Under the pieces are notes generated by a model that saw nothing but the letters and a program-made list of their open reading frames with translations, had not been told where the DNA came from and ran no database searches. A stretch of DNA of 64,000 bases from Branchiostoma belcheri (lineage: Eukaryota > Chordata > Leptocardii > Amphioxiformes > Branchiostomatidae), in the NCBI RefSeq assembly GCF_001625305.1, contig NW_017803943.1:766208-830207 (forward strand). The letters are read 5' to 3'. Made by a program: the position numbers and the translations under genes. Numbering within the stretch: the first letter of the stretch is position 1; the number at the start of each line of letters is the position of its first letter. Below, in pieces: positions 1 to 10,658 of this stretch.

Positions 1-188
1 TAGGCCGTTCCTAGGCCGTTCCTAGGCCGTTTCTAGGCCGTTCCTAGGCCGTTCCTAGGCCGTTTATAGGCCGTTTATAGGCCGTTTCTAGACCGTTCCT
101 TGGCCGTTCCTTGGCCGTTCCTTGGCCGTTCCTTGGCCGTTTCTAGGCCGTTCCTTGGCCGTTCCTAGGCCGTTCCTAGGCCGTTATC
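1..188. repeat. Tandem array of an 11-bp unit (taggccgttcc)
   Basis: The first 188 bases are degenerate head-to-tail copies of taggccgttcc, with variants such as taggccgtttc and ttggccgttcc. The array is cut by the window edge, so its full length is unknown. It opens small reading frames by chance; none looks like a protein. Confidence 0.9.
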
Positions 189-286
189 CCTATAGTGTTG
201 TACGAGGTTTGAATCATCCATCACGTTGTGTTCCTGTCGCGGGTCTGACTCTATCTCCCCTCAGCACGTGCCTGCTGACACCGGGG

Positions 287-420
287 GGCCAAATAGAGAG
301 ATAAGACGCCGAGGGAGTTTAGCCATCCAGTTTACAGTTTGCCGTTTACGTTTACAGTTTGCCGGCAAACTGTAAACTGGATGGCTAAACTACCTCGGTG
401 TGTTATCTCTCTATTTGGCC
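287..420. repeat. Foldback (inverted-repeat) element with 58-bp arms
   Basis: The arms at 287-344 and 363-420 are reverse complements with only a few mismatches, separated by an 18-bp loop that repeats part of the stem. The outer end reads ggccaaatagagagataa. A related sequence lies near 35040-35160 in an intron of the TFIIF-alpha gene, so this is a dispersed MITE-like family and not a unique hairpin. Confidence 0.75.
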
Positions 421-1995
421 AATTTCTACTATTTCCAGCCGCGCCCTCAAGCCTGGTAGAGGCTAGGAGCGAGCGACAACACGCGCTGTCTACACGACAG
501 GTCTGCAATAGACAAGCTGACTCCATTGCCTATCCAACAAGATTATTACTCCGTGAAGGAGGTCAGGACCTCCGGACGGAGTGTTGTGAAGAGTCGTTTT
601 TTCGTGTTCGCAGTCAAAACACTGGGTTCTCTTTGTGTAATCGGCATGCAATTTTATACGCCGTCTGCGTGCATGCCCGTGTTGATGCACGAATGTGTAT
701 TTTTGCCGTTGCTGCTTTCGCGGTCAATGTAATATTGCAGATGCACCCCTATAGTTATGAGGCAAATTGGAATTGGTCCAGAAAAACCCGTTGTTTGGAA
801 TAGCAGTGGGGGGGGGTGGAACTTCAGGCAGATGGTGAGGGGCCGATAAGTGGTACCACGGCAGTAACACTCGTGGTGCTGGCCGCAACTGTTGCTGGAA
901 TTTGCCAGTCGCGCTTAATAAGTAACAGGCACGGTAAGACGCTGGGGCTGTCTTTGTTACTAGTGACACGATCATGATAGTCCAATCTTTATGTGAATGC
1001 AATGATTGTGTGTGTGTAATTAAAATGAACTTCGAACTTGAAGCACAGTATCTTTACACGCCCTGAGAGCAGTAATGGATTTAGGTCTTTTTATGTTTTA
1101 TGGTTGTGACGCGCCCTAATTGTATTAACCGTTGCCTTATGTCTGCACAGTAGGTCTGGCGTTGACGCTTGGGATTATTTTTGTTGCAAAATATAAAACT
1201 TCACGGAGGATTGTCACCTATGGCTTCTTGTTTTTTCTTCATTTTCTTATTTTCCTTAGTATCGTTTTCCAATACTTTTTTTGTGGAACATACGACATAT
1301 ATGCGCTCATTTTGTACGATTTACAGTTTAGTCGAAAACGTTTTTTAACGGATGAAAATTCATGCGCGCGCGGATCTCATCCATATAACCACTCAGCCTT
1401 GTTACTAGAAAACACTACTTACATGCGGTTACGAATAGTTGTTCCACCATCGGCCAGTAGACATTTTGGAATGATGTCAAAGAAGGCGTGGTCGCTTTTT
1501 GGAGGCTGGAATGGCACAAGCTGTAACAAACATGGCAAATATGATTCTCATTGAAGAATAGTGAAGTCATACCTAGTTTAGCAGTCGCGTGCATGCTGGG
1601 TAAGCGACAACAACTGGGATTCGAAGTACCGAACTTCGAAGTCACAAACGATTGGACTACAACATGTATGCAAGCTAAAACGTAGAATAAAAAGACTACA
1701 ATATAGTAACAGCCAGGATTGAAACCCAAAATGTGCTGAATTCAGAACCGTGCTTTATCCAAGAAGACACTGTTCTGGATAGCCTACGCGTATTCAGAAT
1801 CGTGACTGGGGCAAATCTACGCTCTTGGATGCGCGGAGACTATCCAGAACCGTGCCTTATCCTAACCCTAATTAACACATTCAAGTATAAAACTAGATAG
1901 GCATGTTGCTGAACACGATAGGTGTTCAATAATACGGATAATGAATTTTATTTCATTTATTTAAGAACAAATTTGCTCTTCAAAACTTTCCTTAC
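421..1995. other. Non-coding stretch downstream of the last visible FAAH exon
   Basis: No convincing exon is seen on either strand. The longer reading frames here (for example 1132-1554 plus, 1415-1729 minus) are A/T-driven and resemble no family. Given the FAAH gene to the right, this is probably part of the intron after FAAH exon 9, or its 3' flank. Confidence 0.5.
1947..1961 (-). terminator. Two candidate polyadenylation signals just past FAAH exon 9
   Basis: Two AATAAA hexamers on the minus strand (plus-strand TTTATT at 1947-1952 and 1956-1961) overlap or follow the in-frame stop (1957-1959) reached if the exon 9 donor is not used. They could end a short FAAH transcript. AATAAA is common by chance in AT-rich DNA. 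Confidence 0.3.
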
Positions 1996-4900
1996 TTTGT
2001 GTCCAGCTTTCTCCAGTGCTTCCTTTGCTATCTTCACCGCCCTTGTTAACGCCGGTGTAGCCAGTTGAAGCTCCCAGTCCAGAAAGTAGCCAATCTTCAG
2101 TGGTTTCTTCGACTCGTATATCTCAATTAAAAAGAAGAAAGGAAACACTGTAAGAATACTTAACACCAAACAAGTCTACTTCTTGAGCGGTGATAAAAGA
2201 GGCTATTCACCATAGGGTCCATCAGGGGTCCATCGACCTTTACCGCGACGGGGGGCGACACCGATTACCAGATTACCGATTACCCAGTGCGTCACATGTA
2301 CACAGAGAGACTTGAGCCACGTATATTTGTGGTTTTCCTACCTCCTGTCTGAATGGTATAGGCGGTACCAGAGGGTCCAGTTCAAACATGTCCGGGACCA
2401 GGAGAGCTTTCATCACCAGGGCCAGGCTGTTCACGTCCCGGGCCAGAGGGCCACACGTCCCGACCACTGCAGGGCACAACATCGGTTCAAGAAAAAAAAT
2501 GTAAAGTCTATGTAGTGTAGCCTTTCCGGTAAATTTGTCAAACATTTGACGCTACTTTTACTCTGAAAGAATCACCGAACATTAAAAGTCATGACGGACC
2601 GGTTATGTCGATAGCACAGTGCGATAGAATTAATTAGCGCTGAGGAGTATTTAGGGGGATTTGAAGATCCCCAACGTGTGACCTGCCAAACCACGAGTAC
2701 AAGGACAAACGTGGGTAAACCTAGAAACTGAGGCAAAAAATATCATCGTGTTAACTCACCACCCTGTTGACCCGGAGAACAGTTGAAGTATCCCTGTTTG
2801 CTAGATAGAAAAAAGATATATGTTGTCGGTTCATTCCTAGTCTCATATCACCAACGATTCGTTCCTATCTAACATAACACAAAGAGACTACTTCTCCATG
2901 TACCAATTACAATTTACTATATAGATATTATCAGTTTTATCAGGCAATTCCTTGCATTCGGCTACTCCAAGATCAGAGTATACCAGCCTATTCGACGGCC
3001 GATTTTTCAAGATTAATACAACACTTACCTCAGCCTGTTAGCAGTAGGTTTGAAGCCGCAGATTCCGCAGAAGTGCGCGGGAATCCGGATGCTGCCGCCG
3101 ATGTCGTTCCCGAGGCCGAGGATGGAGCCTCCTCCACCAATCAGCGCGCCCTCTCCGCCTGACGACCCGCCAGGACTGCGTGTGGGGTCACGCGGGTTCA
3201 AGGTCGTGCCGTACAGCGGGTTACTGCAGCCGATGCTGTTGAAACAAATACACACAACAGATCAGTTATGATTCTATTACTTCAATTTAGACCTCCAATT
3301 GACCTTCCTGTAAGTCTACAGTTACACTATTTCCCCACACACTCCCTAAACACACCTGGAAAAAAAACAAAAGTTACAAAACACATTAATAAAATCTGTT
3401 AAAGCAGCAAGCGCTACCAGATGTAGAAGTGATTAATGACTTTCTTACTCTGTGCCCTACTGAATCAACCATAGCCATTACAACCATGGGGAAACACGCA
3501 CACACACACACACACACACATGGATAGACATACCAAAAACAATACTTCCATTTTTCATGGAGATGATAAACCTTCCCACGGCGGCATTTAGGAGCGTTAA
3601 AACATTGGTATACAGACTAATCAATAGCTTCAATCTGCGATGAACAAAAACAGCAAACCTACTCCAGCATCGTCTGTGGGACGTTGGTCTTCACGAACGG
3701 CACCGCCCCTTGTTTCTTCAGCACTCGGACGATAACAGAGTCTTCCTCGGCATAGTTTTCCAGGTACTTGACAAGACCAAGTGTATTCGCCATTCCCTGG
3801 GGTAAATTCAGTCATATCAAACGAGTTTGGTCTTAGGTAAAACATATTTGAAAATCACACGAAAAAACGTGTTATCAGTTGATATGAAAAGGCTGTAAAA
3901 AAAGTCCGATACCTTGATGTCGATGTTGTCTTTGATTGACACTGGTACTCCGTACAGTAGTCCTGACCTCTGACCGGCGCGGTCCAAGTCCTCCGCTCTA
4001 GCCTGGATATGGAAATTTTTCATTGACGTCATAGTTATTATAGTTACCAATGTTGGCAGAAGAAACAAATCTCAAAACTGCACAGACACGAAAGGATGGA
4101 TACATACAAGAGCGTCTGGAATGGGCTCTGTGATGCAGTTGAAGTCATTGTGCACTGCAAGGGCCTGTATGGGGAAAATGCATATCTGCATGTTATTGTG
4201 CTTAACTTTCTCAGTCTACTGCCTATAAACCTCGAATCCAACAGAGATTTGGTGGCCAAATGGCTACTTTAGTGTGCTAAGGGTTAAAAGACATACACTG
4301 CAATTCCACATGGCAAGTAACATCATTTGCCGATCCTACGTACTTAGCGTTACTTCTTACCTTCTCCTGGTATGCTTGTAGCACCTGAACAGCTGACAGC
4401 TGTCCATCTCTCAGCTGCTGGCTGAGTTGTGGTAATGTCAGAGACAAGACCGCCTTTCTTGTATCCTCGACTTCCTGTGTATTAAACCATAGAGTAAATA
4501 AATCTGAGCTCACACCTAAGCGAAGGGTTCGGACTTTGGACCCCTTGTTTAAACCATGTTTCGTGATCCGGTTCAAAATATTTGTTTCTAACGCTGTCAT
4601 TGTTGTTTGTTTAAAACGCGAAACAGCATCACAGTGTTCTGATCTCGACATAAACGACATGTTTGATTTATAAAAAGAATGACCAGGAAATCAACTTAGA
4701 TGATCCAGTTTTGCCGCCCTGAAATTACATCGGATGCATTTAAAATCTCAGAAACATGTACACGTATGCAGGAGTATGTGTTCTTACCTTATCGTCAGTA
4801 TTTAAAGACTTCAGCACGTCTTGAAAAGCCTGTTGCCTTTCTTCGTTCTTCTTCCGGACTTTTTGCTTGAACTGTCGCCTTACGTAGAACTTACGCCCTA

Positions 4901-5000
4901 TATAGACAGTCAGGACACCAACCAACGTGGTGCAGACAACCAACGGTAACCGAGAATCTTCTAAAACATCCCAGCAAAAATCTACTATCAAATCCGACAT
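1996..5000 (-). CDS. FAAH: Fatty-acid amide hydrolase, exons 1-9 (partial, C-terminus not in window)
   Basis: Membrane-bound amidase-signature serine hydrolase; known members hydrolyse anandamide and other fatty-acid amides. Exons on the minus strand: 4788-5000, 4361-4474, 4108-4164, 3913-4002, 3663-3796, 3029-3235, 2760-2800, 2342-2466, 1996-2121. All junctions are GT-AG and phases join cleanly, giving 369 residues. An N-terminal hydrophobic segment lies at about residues 18-36, followed by a basic stretch. The Lys-Ser-Ser triad is visible: K152 in VSIKDN, S227 in [10 protein letters not shown], and S251 in DIGGSIR; the spacing of 75 and 24 residues equals that of mammalian FAAH. The 41-nt exon 7 was found only by phase and homology. 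About 200 C-terminal residues are missing; exon 9 ends with a good donor (gtaagg), so they may lie left of the window. FAAH2 is a less likely identity because of the N-terminal membrane segment. Confidence 0.9.
3395..3560. repeat. Dispersed repeat with (CA)n tail in FAAH intron 5
   Basis: The stretch from the words gctaccagatgtagaa through a CA microsatellite (about 3497-3519) to aatacttccatttttcat is found again at about 52530-52710 in the orphan membrane-protein gene. It is a mobile-element family whose microsatellite lies at a constant internal position. Confidence 0.65.
4700..4742. repeat. Terminal fragment of the GCCGCCCTGAAATT MITE family
   Basis: Reads tttgccgccctgaaatt and then catcggatgcattt, matching the right terminal inverted repeat of the full-length copy at 42831-43196. 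Confidence 0.6.
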
Positions 5001-7011
5001 GATTCTGTTCTAGAGTAACGTACATAGAGAGTAGGCAACACTTCTGGACTCCTCACTTGGAAAATGTTGGTGCTGTTACAGGTGGTAGGTTGGTCAAAGG
5101 TCAGTAATAGTAAAGGGCATGCACTTTATTTTGTATTCTTTTGATGGAATAGCGCACCTAGCGGACATTCCACAAACGGCAATGGGGTTTATAACTTTAT
5201 ACAGAATACTAGTATTATCTAGTAGTCACTTTATGTGTGTGTGATAGCTTGAATAAATAGCGCCCATTGCGAACCTAATACAATCTGCAATTAATAACAT
5301 GGTTTGTGTAATACAGGCTTTTAGTACGTTGTTTAGTATCTAAGGACTTTATTTGTCCATCGGTGACTTTCCTCTTATTGAACACGTATATGTAATTGAC
5401 ATATTGTTGCATTAATGCTACAATAGCATTGAGAGGTCACTAGAAGTAAAGATCATATTGGAAGACATGACTTAGTGTTCTTTCATATCATAGATTGCTT
5501 CAGTAGCGCCCCAGACGAACCACCTAGAAAGTATAATAGGAAACACAACTAGTGGCACAGTCCTGATATCATTACGGCACTGGTTAGATGTTTGACTATG
5601 CCAGATTAAAGGCCATGTACAACATAACGAATAACTTAGCAACATGGTGTTTTTGATAACACAACCAGCAGAGAGATTGTGTAAATAGCACGTTAACCTT
5701 AGGCCCTTGTTACATACGCCATACGACAGATTGAGGACTTTCTTACTACAATCGTGTACGTGTCGTATGAAATTCTTGTGATGCAAAAGGTTGTCGTAGG
5801 CAATTGCTAAAAGGCGCCTCTGCTCATAGCTTCACTAAAAAACGTACCACAGAAAAATCAAATGATTAGGACGTAAATGATTCAGCAGATTATAAAAATG
5901 CACTTTAACCCCTCACGTAGTGTTTGACCCTTTGAATGTTGGGGCATTTCTAATTAAGAACATTCTTGCGACGTCCATAGCAACAGGTGACCAGTTGTAG
6001 TTAGGTCTCGGTCATGTTCGTTACATTTTCAAGCAGGACCAGCAGCCGACAAGATCTTTCTCGAAACAAAAAAGCTGTATTTTTTGCTAGACTCAAAATA
6101 CAGCACGACAATCTCAAAATACCCCTAATTTGCGATCGTACGCAGTACGTATGTGACGGGGTCCATATATTAGTTAGTCTGTCCTGCATCTGTTATACAA
6201 CACAACCGACAGACAAGCAACGTAAGACCTTGTCATATTCATCTCAGGACAGTTTTACGACAGCGAATGTGTCGTAGGTAGTTCTGTTATAGCCTTCTGT
6301 GAATCGTACGACACGTACACAACATTCGCACGACGTGGGTGACTGTGGCTTATCGATGAACTTTACCCTATCACGTCTTGCATTTTGTAAGAAAAAAAAG
6401 TGTGGCGATTGCACAAACAAAGGATCATTAGCGTGTTAAAGGTGGGACCATAACTGATTGAGAATACCTGTGCCGTCCATAGCAACTGACAACCCATCAA
6501 CTATAATAAATAGCATTTTTATCGCTAAGGTAAACTAGATCTACTTGCGTAACAGATTTAGGAGTCACTAGCTTGAATAGTGAGGGTTACTCTCTCTCTT
6601 TCTGACTATTGACTGTGTTTGGGGCTAGACCTGATCTTTTCGTCTCTGACTCCTCTGAATCAAAAATCTACAAAGGTAAGTTAAAATATTTCTAAATACT
6701 AACAAGATTACATATAGCAAGTAGGTATGCTATCTCGTACCTCAGTGAAACATGTTTTTATGAATTTTATGTTTTATCTATTATTGTCTTTTTAGCTGAT
6801 TCTGTTTATGTAATTTTCACTCCCATAAGGAATGAAGAAAACTGAATGCAGAAAATGTAATAACCTTAGATAACCTATTCTAGGACCTGTTTGGGACATA
6901 TATATTGTCTCTTTTGTCATACCTGGGTCGCGATAACATTCGACATGGGTGTTCCGGCCCGTGTGATAACTAGCGGTATCACGCTGGTTTTATCACACAG
7001 GCTTCCAGATA

Positions 7012-7152
7012 ATGACGCGTTTCATGTGCGCCGAGTGCACCGCTTTCGAAAAGTTGAATGCTGGATTCGGACTTTGCGGTTCATGTTGTTACGGTTTTTG
7101 TTTAGAAACACCCAATTGTAGCACATTTCGCGTTAAAATGTGTGTTTTCTTG
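7012..7152 (+). CDS. Possible small cysteine-rich exon (unrecognised)
   Basis: The reading frame starts ATG at 7012, eight cysteines fall within the first 47 codons, and a good donor (gggtaagtatgg) follows. Just upstream are acceptor-like sites (tatcacacag, gcttccag). Cysteines are at codons 6, 9, 22, 25, 26, 30, 36 and 44. No signal peptide is seen, and no family is recognised. The reading could be chance in a repeat. Confidence 0.2.
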
Positions 7153-7710
7153 GGTAAGTATGGCATATTTGGGATTAAAAAAATACAACACGGTGTATTC
7201 CGCATCACCATTTGATGGTCCCAGCCCTCCGATCTTTTTCTATTTTGTTTGGCAGCACATAAACCCCTACTTGACGTGATATTTCTTGAGTTAGAAATTT
7301 TTAAATAACTTAAAATGAAAAAAACTAATATACAGTCTTCAATCGGCAGAAAAAACCGCTTTCCTGGTGCAAGATTCTGTCTGCGTCACGTAGTTTTGAT
7401 TATTGTGATTGATTGCAGCCACAAAGCAATAAACCGGTTCAAATCACTTTACGTGGAAGTGGTCATAGATACCTCTAATATGTTCGGCTGTAAGTAAAGT
7501 AGCTATAATTCCATAATATTTTTCATTCTTTCCCTCGTATTAATGTGAAGATTTTCGTCTAACTTTTTGAAATTTCTAACTTGCCCCCCCCCCACCTTCC
7601 CCCAAATAAAACGTCCTTCACATTAAAACCATTGTAGCACGTCCCCGTTGCTAGATCGCCATGTTTATTTTTGATCAGCGGAAGGATATGAACCATTACT
7701 AGGATACGAG

Positions 7711-7755
7711 ATATAAATGTTTGGGCGTGGTATTGCTGACCCTGTACTGACCAGT
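7711..7755 (+). promoter_or_regulatory. Candidate TATA promoter of reductase gene A
   Basis: ATATAAAT at 7711-7718 is followed by GGGCGTGG and two TGACC words. The same order and spacing occur upstream of gene B at 23121-23165. Shared arrangement in two duplicates is the main support. The ATG lies about 265 bp downstream, which implies a long leader. Confidence 0.45.
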
Positions 7756-7983
7756 TACTGATTACTTACATGAAGACCCCGAGGGTAACGTTAAGGTAGC
7801 ATTGTATCTCCCTTCGGTGTAACACACCAGTGCCATTTAAATAGAGGAGTGGTGGATTCATTTCTCAAGCTAGCTGACATCTATCATCCCATAGACCCCC
7901 TCAGTAAGACATCTGGAGCAGCATAGTTCCCGTTTAGAACCTTTATTCAGCCTGTAACAGCCGGTTTATCGTTCTCTTTAAAG

Positions 7984-10627
7984 ATGTTCCTTGCTGTCAC
8001 CGTGGCCGTCTTGATGCTAAGTACCCAAAGCGTGGATGGGTACTCAGATGCCTCCGGTCTATCGGGGTCCTACTATTGTACTTCCATGACCCCCAGCCAT
8101 GGAGTCGCCGCTCAAACGTCCAGCCCTCCCTACGAAATTATTGTGGACAAACAGACTTACAGTGCAGGGGAACAACTCACAGGTAGGATAATATTCCTAA
8201 ACCTTGGGTGTATTTTATGTTTTTGGCTGAATAGTCTGGCTGTGGCTAAAATTAATGATCTAGCTCTTTTTTTTATGAATTTTGACGGCAGAAAAATTAA
8301 GGTGTCAAGAAATTAAAACAAGAGGATCGCATTTTAGCCAAACTTAAGTACTTTCTTCATCAAAGATCGCAAACAGCAAGGCATGGCATGGCATGGATTA
8401 CAAATGGCTTCGGAACGTAGGTATGAACGTTCCAACGTTCCAATGTACGTACGAACATTCGAATGTTCCAATGTACGTTCGTGCATTCGAATGTTCCAAT
8501 GTACGTTCGTGCATTCGAATGTTCCAATGTACGTTCGTGCATTCGAATGTTCCAATGTACGTAAGAACAATCGAATGCTCCGATGTACGTACGAACGTTC
8601 CAACTGGGTACTTTGCCCGGTTGAGGACGGGCAAAAAAAACTTAATAGTTCAGAAATAATGAAAGGCATAAGTACTATAACTACACATGTGCAATCATAG
8701 TTTTATACTGTAACCTGAAGTGAGTTTGGGCATCCGCTGTAGTAGAGTAACTATTGGCTGTGATTAGGACATAGATACGTAGGACCGTTTGTTAATCAGT
8801 AGCGAGCAAACAGAACTGGGACAACAATGTGTATACATTACAACAGACATCAAGGCTACAGAGGCCCATCTTATATAACCTTACATGGCTGAACTTTTGG
8901 TGGGACTGTAATCTTTTAAAATTTTGAGTAATGCCTGGAGACTGGAACTGTATCTGATTTTATGATTTTTCCCCCGTTTCAGTAACACTCCAGGGTACCG
9001 GCTCAGACACGTTTAAGGGCTTCTATGTGCAGGCTCGGCCCGTTGGACAGGATGACCCCGTTGGGATGTTTACGGCGATCGACGCAACCACCACACTGCT
9101 CTTAGACTGTGGGACAGGCACACAGGTGTGTGTGTGAGCACGCGCGCGCGTGTGTGCGTGCGCGCGTGCGTGCGTGTGTGCTGTGACTTTGACTGCGTTG
9201 TGTAACGTTATACGTTTATGTATACGACTGCGAGTGTATATGTATACAAACATCACATACGTATCAGTGAAATAAATCCAGCTCTTTTCTTTTTCTCGTT
9301 CTTTACATTAGAACACTTTTGCACACAAACTACCACTGGCGAACAACACGGCTATTTCTGTGCACTGGACAGCTCCTAGCTCCTCTGTTGGGGACATCGA
9401 GTTTAGGTAAGTTATTGCACGGAACAATATCAAACAAGTAAAATCTGAGATTGTATACCTCCAGGTTTTTTATTGTATATTTTTATATGTGGTTTGTTAT
9501 GTATAGTTGCAAACATGAAAACTGCGCCAACTTATAGAACCTTTCCGCGGAAGGATATCTCCTTCCCCGGAGTTAACAATTAAAGTAATTCAATGATAAT
9601 AATATAAAAGAACCACAGTGTGATTGTATATGTAATTTTGTCAGCTTGCTACATGATTCAATAGCAAATTTCTTTTATTTCCAAACACTTGTTAATTAAG
9701 AGCTGACGTGGTCGCGGCCGTCTGTCATCTTTATCTAATCTTAAGTGTGAAAATAGAAATGTGATTGGTTGCCATCAAGTTCATTTATAACTAGAGTTCC
9801 ACGATCTCATACCTTCGCCAAATGATGTTAGCCTTTATGAATAAGAAATATACTAATCACCCTGATTATGCAAATAGGATCCTCAATTGCATGAATTATA
9901 TCAGTCTGTTGATCATATTCTCCACCAAAAGACAGTCTTATCTTAACAAAGAATGCCATTTTCTCATAAATTATGCAAATGTGGTCCTTATTTGAATAAG
10001 TTATGTTTAATTATGTTCACCTTCACTTAACTTTCAAACACCCCAAGTATGAAATTCCAGGCAGTTACCACTATGCAATTATAACATTTTCTCATTAATT
10101 ATGCAAATTAAGTCTTCATTTGCATAATCGATATTTGCCTGTGTTTCTCTCGTTCTTAATAACATATGTTACAAGCTTGAACTTCCTATCATGTAATGCA
10201 GCTGATTTATAGAATTTCCTCATTAATTATGCAAATTACATCAATATTTGCATAATTGTAATATCATTATGTCAAGCATCACTTAAGCTACCTACATACC
10301 AAAAATCACGATGATCCATCAATCGGTTCTTGAGTTATCCTCTTTTAAACATTTGTCCTTTAAACCCCCCTGCAGTTCTTGAGCAAGCAACTAGGGGGCT
10401 CATACTCATGTCACTTCATCCCCAGCACAAGAGCTATCTACCATCTAAATTTCGTTACCCTAGCATGTCTGGATCATGAGATATCAAAACCGGAAGTTCT
10501 GCTGCAGTACCATGACAAGCCGCCAGGTGGCCCAAAATCTAATCATTTTGAGGTCTCATCAAGACCTACCCACCTACCAAATATCAAGTCAGTCCATTTA
10601 AGCCTTCTCAAGTTATCGTGTTGACAG

Positions 10628-10658
<31 letters not shown>

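Larger units (their letters stand above)
5001..7983. other. Intergenic region between FAAH and the first reductase gene
   Basis: FAAH and the reductase gene are divergent here. No gene is recognised. Degenerate repeats with cgtacgac / gtcgta words occur around 5690-6330, and several donor-like sites (for example aaaggtaagt near 6676) are present without a readable partner exon. A Cys-rich reading frame at 7012-7152 is listed separately. Confidence 0.5.

Noticed and set aside
1132..1554. 140-codon open frame
   Set aside because: A/T-driven hydrophobic frame with no splice context, homology or start support.
8427..8607. CRISPR array
   Set aside because: Units are contiguous with no unique spacers, in a nuclear animal intron.
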